In this document: in pieces, positions 23,687 through 31,994 of the stretch
How positions within the stretch are numbered: the stretch's first letter is position 1
Layout: each line of letters starts with the position of its first letter
From: Pseudonocardia autotrophica
Lineage (GTDB): Bacteria; Actinomycetota; Actinomycetes; Mycobacteriales; Pseudonocardiaceae
Direction: 5' to 3'
NCBI RefSeq assembly: GCF_000717175.1
Contig: NZ_JNYD01000031.1
Span: forward strand, 5,150-69,149
Length of the DNA stretch: 64,000 bases
Notes under the pieces: generated by a model
Database searches by the model: none
Seen by the model: only the letters and a program-made list of their open reading frames with translations
Told to the model about the DNA's origin: nothing
Translations under genes and position numbers: made by a program

Positions 23687-25186
23687 CTATCGCGCCGTCA
23701 TCGGCACCGTGATAAGGGCCTCGGTTCCGCCGCCCTCACGGGGCCGCAGCGCCAGTTTCGAGTCGAGCTCGGCGAGCAGCGTGCGCACGATCTGCAGGCC
23801 CAGGCCGTCCGCGCGGTCGATGTCGAAGCCGTCCGGCATGCCCCGGCCGTCGTCGGCGATGATCAGCTCCAGGGTGTGCGCCGAGCGGTTGGCCTTCACC
23901 ACGACCTCCCCCGCCTGGCCCGGCTCGTAGGCGTGCGCCAGCGCGTTGTGCACCAGCTCGGTCAGCACCAGGACCAGTGGGGTCGCCAGCGCCGAGCCCA
24001 GGGTGCCCAGCGAGCCCTCCCGGCGCACCTTGGCCCGCACCTCGGCCGTGGCGCCGTCGCCGATCGCGGGCAGCACGGTGTCCACCAGCTCGTCGAGGTC
24101 CACCATCTCGGCCACCGAGTAGGCCAGCGCCTCGTGGACCAGCGCGATGGAGGTCACCCGGCGCACGCTCTCGGCGAGCGCCCGGCGGGCCTCCGGGATC
24201 TGGGTGCGCCGGGCCTGCAGCCGAAGCAGCGCGGCGACCGTCTGCAGGTTGTTCTTGACCCGGTGGTGGATCTCCCGGATCGTCGCGTCCTTGCTCAGCA
24301 GCGCCTGGTCGCGGCGGCGCAGGTCGGTGATGTCACGGACCAGCACCAGCGCGCCGGCGGCATCCCCGCGCGGACGCAGGGGCAGCGACCGCACCAGCAT
24401 CGTGGCGCCCCGGGTGCGGATCTCCATCCGCAGCGAGGTCCGGCCGTCGAGGGCCGCCTGGATGCGCGCGGCCACCTCACTGGCGTCGAACGGGTCCCGG
24501 GTCAGGCTCTTGGTCAGCGACGCCAGCGGGACGCCCACGAGGTCCGTGTCGTGCCCCATGCGGTGGTAGGCGGACAGGGCGTTGGGGCTGGCGTAGGCCA
24601 CGAGGCCGTGCGCGTCGAGCCGGATCAGCCCGTCCCCCGCTCGCGGGCTCGTGTCGGCACCGGCCGCGGCCGCCGTCGTCGGGAAGGTGCCGTCGGCGAT
24701 CATCTGGCAGAGGTCCGACGCGCTGCCGAGGTAGGCGATCTCCAGCGGGCTCGGCACCCGCGGCATGGCGAGGTTGGTGTCCCGGGACAGCACGGCGATG
24801 ACGCGCCCGTGGTGGCGCACCGGGATCGTCTCGCGGCGCACCGGCACCTCCAGGTGCCAGCGCGGCTCCTCCTCGCGGCAGATCCGCCCCTCGACGACGG
24901 CCCGGCGCAGCTGCGGGTTGTCCAGCGGGTTCACCCGGGCGCCCACGGCGTCCTCCGGGTGGGCCGTGGGGGCCGTGGTGGGGCGGGCCTGGGCCACGCA
25001 GAGGAACTCCTCCGGGCCGCCCGCCATCTCGACGTCGGCGTCCTGCGGCAGCGGGATCCAGAGCAGGAAGTCGGCGAACGACATGTCCGCGAGCAGCTGC
25101 CACTCGGCGACGACCCGCTGCAGGTGTTCGACGGCGTCCCCGGGGAGGCTCGTGTGCTCGGCCAGCAGTTCGCTCAGGGTCGACAC
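23687..25186 (-). CDS. pdtaS: PdtaS-type sensor histidine kinase
   Basis: A 499-residue soluble kinase: an N-terminal GAF-like domain (about 1-150), a PAS domain (about 185-295, GLIRLDAHGLVAYASPNALSAY), a HisKA_2 dimerisation helix with phospho-acceptor His307 in REIHHRVKNNLQT, and an HATPase domain (LTELVHNALAHAY, DDGRGMP, GLGLQIVRTL). In mycobacteria PdtaS phosphorylates the RNA-binding antiterminator PdtaR. The GTG at 25186 starts VSTLSELLAEHTSLPG, matching the start of the M. tuberculosis protein as remembered; a TTG four codons earlier is possible. The GAF domain keeps one cysteine (FLCVAQARP) but has Ala where I remember a second. No response regulator gene is nearby. Confidence 0.93.
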   Translation of the reverse strand: MSTLSELLAEHTSLPGDAVEHLQRVVAEWQLLADMSFADFLLWIPLPQDADVEMAGGPEEFLCVAQARPTTAPTAHPEDAVGARVNPLDNPQLRRAVVEGRICREEEPRWHLEVPVRRETIPVRHHGRVIAVLSRDTNLAMPRVPSPLEIAYLGSASDLCQMIADGTFPTTAAAAGADTSPRAGDGLIRLDAHGLVAYASPNALSAYHRMGHDTDLVGVPLASLTKSLTRDPFDASEVAARIQAALDGRTSLRMEIRTRGATMLVRSLPLRPRGDAAGALVLVRDITDLRRRDQALLSKDATIREIHHRVKNNLQTVAALLRLQARRTQIPEARRALAESVRRVTSIALVHEALAYSVAEMVDLDELVDTVLPAIGDGATAEVRAKVRREGSLGTLGSALATPLVLVLTELVHNALAHAYEPGQAGEVVVKANRSAHTLELIIADDGRGMPDGFDIDRADGLGLQIVRTLLAELDSKLALRPREGGGTEALITVPMTAR

Positions 25187-25249
25187 GGGCTCATCCAATC
25201 ACGTGGGACACTGGGTCCAGTCCTGCGTACTTGTGAAGGAGGGACGAGC

Positions 25250-25324
25250 ATGTCGAAGCGCGCGCGCAAGCGTCGCGACCGCAAGAAGGGCGGCGCGAAC
25301 CACGGCAAGCGGCCCAACACCTGA
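25250..25324 (+). CDS. Ribosomal protein bL37 (24 residues)
   Basis: A very short, extremely basic protein (MSKRARKRRDRKKGGANHGK, then RPNT). It closely resembles the 24-residue bL37 found in the mycobacterial 50S subunit, whose ending NHGKRPNA I recall. ATG preceded by GAAGGAGGGAC, an excellent ribosome-binding site, and followed by a strong terminator, so it is its own transcription unit. It lies between the divergent pdtaS start and the convergent rsrA gene. Most gene callers would miss it because of its size. Confidence 0.85.
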   Translation: MSKRARKRRDRKKGGANHGKRPNT

Positions 25325-25342
25325 GGCCCTGCCCCTGGCACG

Positions 25343-25384
25343 CGAACGGCCCCTCCGCTCCGCTCGGAGCCGAGGGGCCGTTCG
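25343..25384. terminator. Bidirectional terminator between bL37 and rsrA
   Basis: A 13-bp perfect stem (CGAACGGCCCCTC at 25343-25355 and its complement at 25372-25384) around a 16-base loop, placed between convergent genes. The CGAACGG end is shared with hairpins at 40073 and 51729. Confidence 0.75.
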
Positions 25385-25395
25385 TGTGTGGTCGA

Positions 25396-25731
25396 TCAGG
25401 CGCGACGTTCGATCCGGGTGGTGCGGACCTCGACGGTCGTGCCGCCGGGCCCGGACTCCACGCTCACCTCGGCCTGCTCCAGCACCGCGGTGCGGATCTG
25501 CCGGCGCAGCCGGTCCTTCAGCCCGTCCGGCGCGATCTCGCCGCTGCACTTGCGGGCGAGGAGCTGCTTGAGCTTCTCGTCGATCCCGTACTCCTGCAGG
25601 CACGGCGCGCACTCGTCGAGGTGCTGCACGAGCTGGCGCTTGCGCTCCTGGTCGCACTCGCCGTCGAGATACAGCCACACCTCCGCGAGCACCTCGGAGC
25701 AGTCGGTGTCGTGGTGGTTGCCGCAGCTCAT
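25396..25731 (-). CDS. rsrA: Zinc-containing anti-sigma factor RsrA
   Basis: A 111-residue redox-sensitive anti-sigma factor for SigR. The zinc site is Cys11 plus His37, Cys41 and Cys44 in HLDECAPC; additional cysteines are Cys3, Cys26 and Cys62. The zinc-ligand positions coincide with those of S. coelicolor RsrA. Disulphide formation expels zinc and releases SigR under thiol stress. The start overlaps the sigR stop codon by four bases, so the pair is translationally coupled. The C-terminal 30 residues are polar and variable. Confidence 0.95.
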   Translation of the reverse strand: MSCGNHHDTDCSEVLAEVWLYLDGECDQERKRQLVQHLDECAPCLQEYGIDEKLKQLLARKCSGEIAPDGLKDRLRRQIRTAVLEQAEVSVESGPGGTTVEVRTTRIERRA

Positions 25732-26408
25732 GAGCTCGTCACCTCCTGCTCACCCCGGATGAAGCCGCGCTCCCGAGCCGTGTCGGTGAGCATGTCGCGG
25801 AGCTGCCGGCGCCCGCGGTGCAGGCGGGACATCACGGTGCCGATCGGCGTCCCCATGATCTCGGCGATCTCCTTGTAGGCGAACCCCTCGACGTCGGCCA
25901 GGTATACCGCCATCCGGAAGTCCTCGGGAAGCCGCTGCAGGGCTTCCTTCACGTCCGAATCGGGAAGGTTGTCCAGCGCCTCGACCTCGGCCGAGCGCAG
26001 CCCCGTCGACGAGTGCTCACCGGCCTGGGCGAGCTGCCAGTCCGTGATCTCGTCCGTGGGCGCCTGGATCGGCTGACGCTGCCGCTTGCGGTACCCGTTG
26101 ATGTAGGTGTTCGTCAGGATCCGGTACAGCCACGCCTTGAGGTTCGTGCCCTCGCGGAAGGTCCGGAACGCCGAGTACGCCTTGAGATAGGTCTCCTGGA
26201 CCAGGTCCTCGGCGTCGGCCGGGTTGCGGGTCATCCGCAGGGCTGCGCCGTAGAGCTGGTCGAGCATCGGCATCGCGTCCCGCTCGAACCGGGAGGCGCG
26301 CTCGGCCTCGGTCTCCTCCGGGGCCCGGTCCAACGAGTCGCTCTCGTCCACCCGGTCCGGGTCCTGCCCCGGGTCCTGCCCCGTCTCGGCCGCCGTCTCG
26401 TCCGGCAC
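25728..26408 (-). CDS. sigR: ECF sigma factor SigR (SigH), thiol-stress response
   Basis: A 226-residue ECF sigma factor. Region 2 reads [31 protein letters not shown] ... with the -10-reading helix [25 protein letters not shown], and region 4 holds [31 protein letters not shown] followed by [16 protein letters not shown]. It directs transcription of thioredoxin, mycothiol and protein-quality genes from GGAAT-N18/19-GTT promoters. The GTG at 26408 has GGGGGAGAGGAG five bases upstream, so it is the favoured start; an in-frame ATG at 26528, downstream of a SigR-type promoter, would add 40 residues and make a longer isoform. Coupled to rsrA. Confidence 0.94.
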   Translation of the reverse strand: MPDETAAETGQDPGQDPDRVDESDSLDRAPEETEAERASRFERDAMPMLDQLYGAALRMTRNPADAEDLVQETYLKAYSAFRTFREGTNLKAWLYRILTNTYINGYRKRQRQPIQAPTDEITDWQLAQAGEHSSTGLRSAEVEALDNLPDSDVKEALQRLPEDFRMAVYLADVEGFAYKEIAEIMGTPIGTVMSRLHRGRRQLRDMLTDTARERGFIRGEQEVTSS

Positions 26409-26553
26409 CGCGCTCCTCTCCCCCGCGACCGTCTCCACGATCGTCCGTGAGCCTGCGGGGGTCGAGCGTACGCGCCCGCGACGTGACGGGCGCGGCCGAG
26501 CCGGTCGGGCCGCGACCGGGGCGTCCATCAGTGCTGAGGTCACGTACGGTCTC

Positions 26554-26579
26554 AACACCTCCGGCCGGACACCGATTCC
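26554..26579 (-). promoter_or_regulatory. SigR-dependent autoregulatory promoter of sigR
   Basis: On the minus strand GGAAT (26579-26575), 18 bases, then GTT (26556-26554) fits the SigR consensus exactly. Transcription would begin near 26545, just before the in-frame ATG at 26528 that encodes the longer SigR form. Confidence 0.75.
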
Positions 26580-26607
26580 CGGCCGGTCCGTGAGGAGGGC
26601 GGGACGA

Positions 26608-27087
26608 GTGGCAGGGCGGGGCACCCCGGCGACGGCGCTGCTGACCAGGAAGAAGATCGACCACACACTGCACTCGTACGAACACGCGGGCGGCGCCGCC
26701 TACGGGCAGGAGGCCGTCGACGCCCTCGGGCTCGCGGCCGGGCGGGTGTTCAAGACCCTCGTCGCCGAGGTCGACGGGAACCTCACCGTCGGGGTCGTGC
26801 CGGTCGACGCCACCCTCGACCTCAAGGCCCTCGCCGCCGCCGTCGGCGGGAAGAAGGCCCGCATGGCCGAGGTCGCCGACGCCGAGCGCGCCACCGGGTA
26901 CGTCGCGGGCGGGATCTCGCCGCTCGGGCAGAAGAAGCGACTGCCCGTGGTGGTCGACGCCTCTGCGACCTCCTGGAACACCGTGTTCTGCAGCGCGGGG
27001 CGGCGGGGGCTGGAGGTGGAGCTGGCGCCGGGCGACCTGATCGCGGCGGTCGACGCCCGCACCGCCCCCATCGCGGCGCGGGGGTAG
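26608..27087 (+). CDS. YbaK/EbsC-family aminoacyl-tRNA deacylase
   Basis: A 159-residue protein of the YbaK fold: [23 protein letters not shown] at the N-terminus, the conserved lysine in [40 protein letters not shown], and LVVDAS-like strands near the C-terminus. YbaK removes cysteine mischarged onto tRNA-Pro. GTG start with GGAGGG (26596-26601) upstream. It is divergent from sigR, and the SigR promoter sits between them on the other strand. Confidence 0.9.
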   Translation: MAGRGTPATALLTRKKIDHTLHSYEHAGGAAYGQEAVDALGLAAGRVFKTLVAEVDGNLTVGVVPVDATLDLKALAAAVGGKKARMAEVADAERATGYVAGGISPLGQKKRLPVVVDASATSWNTVFCSAGRRGLEVELAPGDLIAAVDARTAPIAARG

Positions 27088-27162
27088 GCGGACTCCCGGT
27101 CGCCCGGCTACCTGCGCAGCCGCTGCGGCGCGGGTGGGTGGGCGGCCTTCCGGTCGCCCTCG

Positions 27163-27855
27163 CTACGGGAGGTGGCGGGACAGCCAGTCCGCGACCGCCT
27201 TCTCGACCGCCGGGACGTCCTTCTTCAACGAGTGGTCGCCCGCCAGCAGCACGACCTCCCGGGTCGCGGTGGGCTCGGGCCGGCCGAAGGGGTCCGACTC
27301 CCCCTGCACCACGAGCACCGGCACCGCGACGCCGTCGATCTCGGCCATCCGGTGCTTCTCCGGCCTGCCCGGCGGGTGCACCGGGAAGGCGAGGCACACG
27401 ATCCCGACCGCCCCGCCCGCGGCGGCACACCGGCAGGCCACCCGGGCCCCCGAGCTGCGGCCCCCGAACAGCAGCGGCAGCCCCGCGAGCAGCCCGCCGA
27501 CCTCACCCGCGCCCTGGACAGCGGCACCACCGGCACCTGCGGCCCCGACGCCCGCACCGCCGGTCCCCCGCAGCACCCCGACCACCGCCTCCCAGGCGGC
27601 GTCGAGCTGCGCCGCCGGGGCGGGGGCGCGGCGGCCCGCGACCCGGTACGGCTGTTCGACCAGCACGACGTGGAGGCCGGCGTCGAGCGCGGCGCGGGCG
27701 GCGGCGCGCAGGTCCGGCGCGTCGACCCCGCCCCCGGCCCCGTGCCCCATGAGCAGCGCCCCGCGCGGGGTCGCCGGCGTGCGCCGGACGTGCACGCGGG
27801 CGGGCCCGTGCGGCGTGGGGATCTCGGCGATCTCCGCGGGCCGGAGGTTCGTCAC
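27163..27855 (-). CDS. Alpha/beta hydrolase, KANL3/Tex30-like
   Basis: A 230-residue hydrolase. LLMGHGAGGGVDAPDLRAAA at the oxyanion site, GGRSSGARVA with the probable nucleophile serine, CLAFPVHPPGRPEKHR, the acid in QGESDPFG, and histidine in GDHSLKK fit the small Tex30/KANL3-type group of dienelactone-hydrolase relatives. A Gly/Ala/Val-rich stretch at about 96-125 looks like a low-complexity insertion. The GTG start overlaps the SRAP stop by four bases, so the two are translationally coupled. Substrate unknown. Confidence 0.8.
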   Translation of the reverse strand: MTNLRPAEIAEIPTPHGPARVHVRRTPATPRGALLMGHGAGGGVDAPDLRAAARAALDAGLHVVLVEQPYRVAGRRAPAPAAQLDAAWEAVVGVLRGTGGAGVGAAGAGGAAVQGAGEVGGLLAGLPLLFGGRSSGARVACRCAAAGGAVGIVCLAFPVHPPGRPEKHRMAEIDGVAVPVLVVQGESDPFGRPEPTATREVVLLAGDHSLKKDVPAVEKAVADWLSRHLP

Positions 27856-28664
27856 CCGAGCAGGTCCAGCTGGATCGGCTCCTCGACCTGCGACGGGTCG
27901 AGCGGCTCGAGCAGCTCCTTGCCGTTGTTCCGGACGCTGTTGACCTTGTCCGACACCGGCACGATGTCGAGCCTGCCCACCAGGTCGGTCGACGGCGGGG
28001 CGAGCCAGCGCCTCACCGCGTCCGCCTGCGCGTCCGAGTCCGGGTCGAGCCACGCGTCCCACGCCTCGGGCGGCAGGACGAGCGGCATCCGGTCGTGGAC
28101 CTGCGCGAGCGGGCCGACCGCCTCGGTGGTCAGCACCGTGCAGGTGACGAGTCCCTCGGGGAACTTCTCGAGGAGCTCGCCCTCCTTGGGCCGCCAGAAC
28201 TCCCAGAGCCCGGCCATCGCGAGCGACCGGCCGTCCTTGTAGTGCGTGAAGTAGGGCTGCTTGCTCGCCTTGTGGTCCTTGGTGGCGGCCCGGCGCTGCC
28301 ACTCGTACCAGCCGTCGGCCGGGAGCAGGCAGCGGCGGGCGGCGAGGGCGCGGCGGAACGCGGGCTTCTCGGCGGCCGTCTCGCTGCGCGCGTTGATCAT
28401 GCGGGCGCCCGCGGACGGGTCCTTCGCCCACGACGGCACCAGCCCCCAGCGCACGAGCCGCAGGCTGCGCTCGGTGGTGTCCGGGTCGGGGTTGCCGTCC
28501 GCATCCCGCGGGTGGCGCTGCACCACCGCGATCACGTCCCGCGTGGGGGCCACGTTGTAGTCCGGCCGCCGGTCCTCGCCGGCCTTCTCCGTGACGGCGT
28601 CGACGGCGGTGAACTCCTCCGCCAGGTCCGTCGGCGCCTTCGTCGAGGCGTACCTCCCGCACAT
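27852..28664 (-). CDS. SOS response-associated peptidase (YedK/HMCES family)
   Basis: A 270-residue SRAP protein. Such proteins form a thiazolidine cross-link with abasic sites in single-stranded DNA through Cys2. The start must be the ATG at 28664, giving MCGRYAST with Cys2 exposed; longer frames are excluded by this chemistry. Other conserved parts are [25 protein letters not shown] (the Asn and Glu of the active site), [11 protein letters not shown], and the catalytic histidine in VHDRMPLVL. Its place next to aroA and rsgA matches M. tuberculosis Rv3226c-Rv3228. Confidence 0.94.
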   Translation of the reverse strand: MCGRYASTKAPTDLAEEFTAVDAVTEKAGEDRRPDYNVAPTRDVIAVVQRHPRDADGNPDPDTTERSLRLVRWGLVPSWAKDPSAGARMINARSETAAEKPAFRRALAARRCLLPADGWYEWQRRAATKDHKASKQPYFTHYKDGRSLAMAGLWEFWRPKEGELLEKFPEGLVTCTVLTTEAVGPLAQVHDRMPLVLPPEAWDAWLDPDSDAQADAVRRWLAPPSTDLVGRLDIVPVSDKVNSVRNNGKELLEPLDPSQVEEPIQLDLLG

Positions 28665-28755
28665 GCCTCCATCGTGGCACGTCCCACCGACAGTCCGGCC
28701 GGACACGATCTCGGGGTCGCGTCCCGCCGCGGGCGCCATGCGGAATCATGGGGTC

Positions 28756-30060
28756 GTGGCTCCGTCCAGTGCCCCGTCCAGTGCCTCTTCCACCACTCCG
28801 ACCAGCCCCTACGCCGCGCCGACGGCGAGCGGACCCGTACGCGGGACGGTGTCCGTCCCCGGCTCGAAGTCCGTCACCAACCGCGCGCTGCTGCTGTCCG
28901 GGCTCGCGCAGGGGCGCTCGGTGGTGCACGGCGTGCCCGCCACCCGGGACTCCGCGCTGATGTGCGGCGCGCTCCGGTCGCTGGGCGTCGGGGTCCACGT
29001 CGACGGCGAGACGGTCACCCTCGACGGGGGCACCCTCGTCGGCGGGGGCGCGGTCGACTGCGGCCTGGCCGGCACCGTGATGCGGTTCGTCCCTCCCGCA
29101 GCGACGCTGGCCGACGGCCCCGTGGTCTTCGACGGCGACCCGCACGCCCGCGAGCGCCCCATGGGCACCGTCCTCGACGCCCTGCGCGCCCTCGGCGCGG
29201 TGATCGACGGCGACCGCCTCCCCTTCGTCCTGCACGGTGCGGGCGGGCTCCCGGGCGGCGCGGTGACGATCGACGCCTCGGCGTCGAGCCAGTTCGTGTC
29301 CGGCCTGCTGCTCTCCGGCGCCCGCTTCGACAAGGGCGTGACCGTGCACCACGACGGCAAGCCGGTGCCGAGCCTGCCCCACATCGACATGACCGTCGCG
29401 ATGCTTCGCGAGGCGGGCGTGACCGTCGACGACGCCGAGGCCGACACGTGGCGGGTCGAGCCCGGCCCGATCGCGGCGCGGACCTGGGCCGTCGAGCCCG
29501 ACCTGTCCAACGCGTCGGTCTTCCTCGCCGCGGCCGCGGTCACCGGCGGGGAGGTGACGGTGGCGGGCTGGCCCGCGGGGTCCACCCAGCCCGGCGCCGA
29601 GATCCTCGGGGTGCTGGAGCGCATGGGCGCCACCGTCACGGCGTCGGGGGCGGGGATGACCGTCGCCGGCCCGGACCGGCTGCAGGGCGTCGACGTCGAC
29701 CTCCACGACGCCTCCGAGCTCACCCCGACCGTCGCCGCGCTCGCCGCGCTGGCCGAGGGCCCGAGCGTGATCCGCGGCGTCGCGCACATCCGCGGGCACG
29801 AGACGGACCGGCTGGCCGCGCTGCGCACCGAGCTCGCCGCTCTCGGCGGCGCGGTCACCGAGACCGAGGACGGCCTGGAGATCCGGCCCGCCCGGCTCAC
29901 CGCCGGCGAGCGGCCCTGGGGCGCCTACGCCGACCATCGGATGGCGACGGCCGGCGCGATCGTCGGGCTCGTCGTCCCCGGCGTCCGGATCGACGACGTG
30001 ACCTGCACCGACAAGACCATCCCGGACTTTCCCGGGCGCTGGGCCTCCTTGATCGCGTGA
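28756..30060 (+). CDS. aroA: 3-phosphoshikimate 1-carboxyvinyltransferase (EPSP synthase)
   Basis: Sixth step of the shikimate pathway, joining shikimate 3-phosphate and phosphoenolpyruvate. The 434-residue protein has the signature [22 protein letters not shown], then [29 protein letters not shown], and a C-terminal [16 protein letters not shown] ... [13 protein letters not shown]. An Ala- and Ser-rich leader of about 30 residues precedes the core. GTG at 28756 was chosen; an ATG six codons earlier is possible. It is divergent from the SRAP gene and overlaps rsgA by four bases. Confidence 0.95.
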   Translation: MAPSSAPSSASSTTPTSPYAAPTASGPVRGTVSVPGSKSVTNRALLLSGLAQGRSVVHGVPATRDSALMCGALRSLGVGVHVDGETVTLDGGTLVGGGAVDCGLAGTVMRFVPPAATLADGPVVFDGDPHARERPMGTVLDALRALGAVIDGDRLPFVLHGAGGLPGGAVTIDASASSQFVSGLLLSGARFDKGVTVHHDGKPVPSLPHIDMTVAMLREAGVTVDDAEADTWRVEPGPIAARTWAVEPDLSNASVFLAAAAVTGGEVTVAGWPAGSTQPGAEILGVLERMGATVTASGAGMTVAGPDRLQGVDVDLHDASELTPTVAALAALAEGPSVIRGVAHIRGHETDRLAALRTELAALGGAVTETEDGLEIRPARLTAGERPWGAYADHRMATAGAIVGLVVPGVRIDDVTCTDKTIPDFPGRWASLIA

Positions 30061-31082
30061 GCCGGCCGCGCCAGTACGACGAGTCCGACGTCCGGGTCCG
30101 CCCGGGCCGCGGCTCCCGCCCGCGCACCAAGCGCCGGCCGGACCACGCGAACGCCGAGGAGGCCATGGTCGTCGCGGTCGACCGGGGCCGCTGGACCTGC
30201 GCCCCGGGCGGCGAGGCGGACCGGCCGCCGGTCACGGCGATGCGGGCCCGCGAGCTCGGCCGCACGCCGATCGTCGTCGGGGACCGGGTGGGGCTGGTCG
30301 GGGACCTGTCGGGCGCGCCGGACACCCTCGCGCGGATCGTGCGGGTCGAGGAGCGGCGGACCGTCCTGCGCCGCACCGCGGACGACACCGACCCCTACGA
30401 ACGCCTGGTCGTGGCCAACGCCGACCGGCTCGTGATCGTGACGTCGCTGGCCGAGCCGGAACCGCGCACCGGGTTCGTCGACCGCTGCCTGGTGGCGGCC
30501 TACGCGGGCGGGCTGGAGCCCGTGCTCTGCCTGACGAAGGCCGACCTCGCCGACCCGGCGCCCTTCGCCGCGCACTACGCGGAGCTGGAGTTCCCGGTCG
30601 TCGTGACGCGGCGCGGGGAGTTCCCGACCGCGCTGGCCGAGCTGCTCGAGGAGCGGGTGTCCGCGCTCGTCGGGCACTCCGGCGTCGGCAAGTCGACCCT
30701 GGTCAACGCCCTGCTCCCGGACGCCGCGCAACGCACCGGTCAGGTCTCGGGCGTCGGCAAGGGCCGGCACACCACCACCGCCGCGCTCGCCCTCCCGCTC
30801 TCCGACGGCCACGGCTGGGTGGTCGACACACCCGGGGTGCGGTCGTTCGGGCTCGCCCACGTGACGCCCGACGACGTCATCGCCGCCTTCGACGATCTCG
30901 CCGCGGCCGTCGAGGACTGCCCCCGCGGCTGCGGCCACCTCGGGCCGCCCGCCGATCCGGAATGCGCGCTCGACGCGCTGGTCGGCGACGGCGCGCTGCG
31001 CCCGGGGCGGCTCGCCGCTCTGCGCCGTGTGCTCGTCGCACTGCGGGCTGCTCCGCCCGGTGCACTCGCGGCGGACCGATAA
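30057..31082 (+). CDS. rsgA: Ribosome small-subunit biogenesis GTPase RsgA
   Basis: A 341-residue circularly permuted GTPase that assists late 30S assembly. An OB-fold N-terminus is followed by the G4 motif LTKADL (about 159) before the P-loop GHSGVGKST (about 206), then [10 protein letters not shown] (G3), the reverse of normal G-motif order and diagnostic for the family. The C-terminal zinc knuckle is [16 protein letters not shown]. The basic N-terminal stretch [14 protein letters not shown] probably binds rRNA. GTG start overlapping the aroA stop. Confidence 0.94.
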   Translation: MSRPRQYDESDVRVRPGRGSRPRTKRRPDHANAEEAMVVAVDRGRWTCAPGGEADRPPVTAMRARELGRTPIVVGDRVGLVGDLSGAPDTLARIVRVEERRTVLRRTADDTDPYERLVVANADRLVIVTSLAEPEPRTGFVDRCLVAAYAGGLEPVLCLTKADLADPAPFAAHYAELEFPVVVTRRGEFPTALAELLEERVSALVGHSGVGKSTLVNALLPDAAQRTGQVSGVGKGRHTTTAALALPLSDGHGWVVDTPGVRSFGLAHVTPDDVIAAFDDLAAAVEDCPRGCGHLGPPADPECALDALVGDGALRPGRLAALRRVLVALRAAPPGALAADR

Positions 31083-31117
31083 TCTCGGAGCCTTCGGCGG
31101 TGTGGAGGAGGCGGAAG

Positions 31118-31957
31118 GTGCCGCACGGGAGAGCGTCGGCAGCGGGGCCGGTCCGCACGCCGCTCGCCCTGGTGCTCGCGGCGATCGCTGTCCTCGTGGT
31201 GCTGGTGGCGGTGGTGTCCTGCGCCCGCGGCAACTCCGAGGACGCCGGCCGGACACAGCGCCTGCCCAAGTACTACTCGGCCGCGGACCTGCTCACGGCC
31301 GTCACCCAGCGCCAGCACACGGACCGCACGGCGCACCTCCGCCTGTCCGGCCAGGTCGATGCCGCGGACGGCGGCCCGACCACGCTGGGCGGGGACGGCG
31401 CGCTGCGCGTCGAGCAGGGCGGCGGGATCTCCGCCCAGTTCACCCAGACCCTGAGCCCGCCCGGGCGGGACCCGCAGAGCACGGCGTTCGTGGTGCTGCA
31501 CGGCGGGCAGGTGTGGCGCCAGGACGGCACCGGCTGGACCCGGGTCGACGAGGCGGCCACCGGCACGCCGGAGAAGAACCTGGCGACCACCGCGGCCAAC
31601 GTCGTGGCGGGCGCCGATCCCACCGCCCACCTCAGCCGCTACCGGGACGCCGCGCTGGTCGCCGACGCCGCCGACGACACGGTCGACGACGTGCCGACGG
31701 TCCGGTACCTGGTGGTCGTCGACGTGGTCCGCGCCGCGGAACTGGAGCAGGACCCCGAGGTGCGGGACGCGCTGCGCGCCCAGGCCGCGGCCGGCGTCAC
31801 CCGGATCTCCTCCACGCTGTGGATCGACGCGGCGAACCGGCCCCTGCGCAGCGAGACGCGCCAGACCATGCCGGGCATCGGGACCCTGGCCCTGACCTCG
31901 GACTACCGCGACTGGGGCGCACCCGTCGCGATCGCCTCCCCCGGGGCTGCCGCCTGA
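31118..31957 (+). CDS. Lipoprotein of LolA-like fold, unknown
   Basis: A 279-residue exported protein. A hydrophobic signal (PLALVLAAIAVLVVLVA) ends in VVSC, an acceptable lipobox. The mature part has repeated beta segments (TAHLRLSGQVDAADGG, FVVLHGGQVWRQDGTGWTRV, STLWIDAANRPLRSETR), as in LppX/LprG-type or LolA-like lipoproteins that shuttle or bind lipids. GTG start with GGAGGAGG upstream. It ends 37 bases before the kinase start, so the lipoprotein could be part of the kinase's sensing system; that link is inference. Confidence 0.75.
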   Translation: MPHGRASAAGPVRTPLALVLAAIAVLVVLVAVVSCARGNSEDAGRTQRLPKYYSAADLLTAVTQRQHTDRTAHLRLSGQVDAADGGPTTLGGDGALRVEQGGGISAQFTQTLSPPGRDPQSTAFVVLHGGQVWRQDGTGWTRVDEAATGTPEKNLATTAANVVAGADPTAHLSRYRDAALVADAADDTVDDVPTVRYLVVVDVVRAAELEQDPEVRDALRAQAAAGVTRISSTLWIDAANRPLRSETRQTMPGIGTLALTSDYRDWGAPVAIASPGAAA

Positions 31958-31994
31958 TCGAATGCCGCCCGACCGGATGCGGTTGACTGGGCGC

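Noticed and set aside
26409..26666. Sigma factor start at the far upstream end of the frame (26666)
   Set aside because: That start lies beyond the SigR promoter and inside the divergent YbaK gene. Plausible starts are 26528 and 26408 only.
28095..30056. Plus-strand frame extending rsgA upstream by hundreds of codons
   Set aside because: The part before 30057 is Arg/Gly-rich shadow of the SRAP and aroA genes. Only the part from the GTG overlapping the aroA stop carries GTPase motifs.
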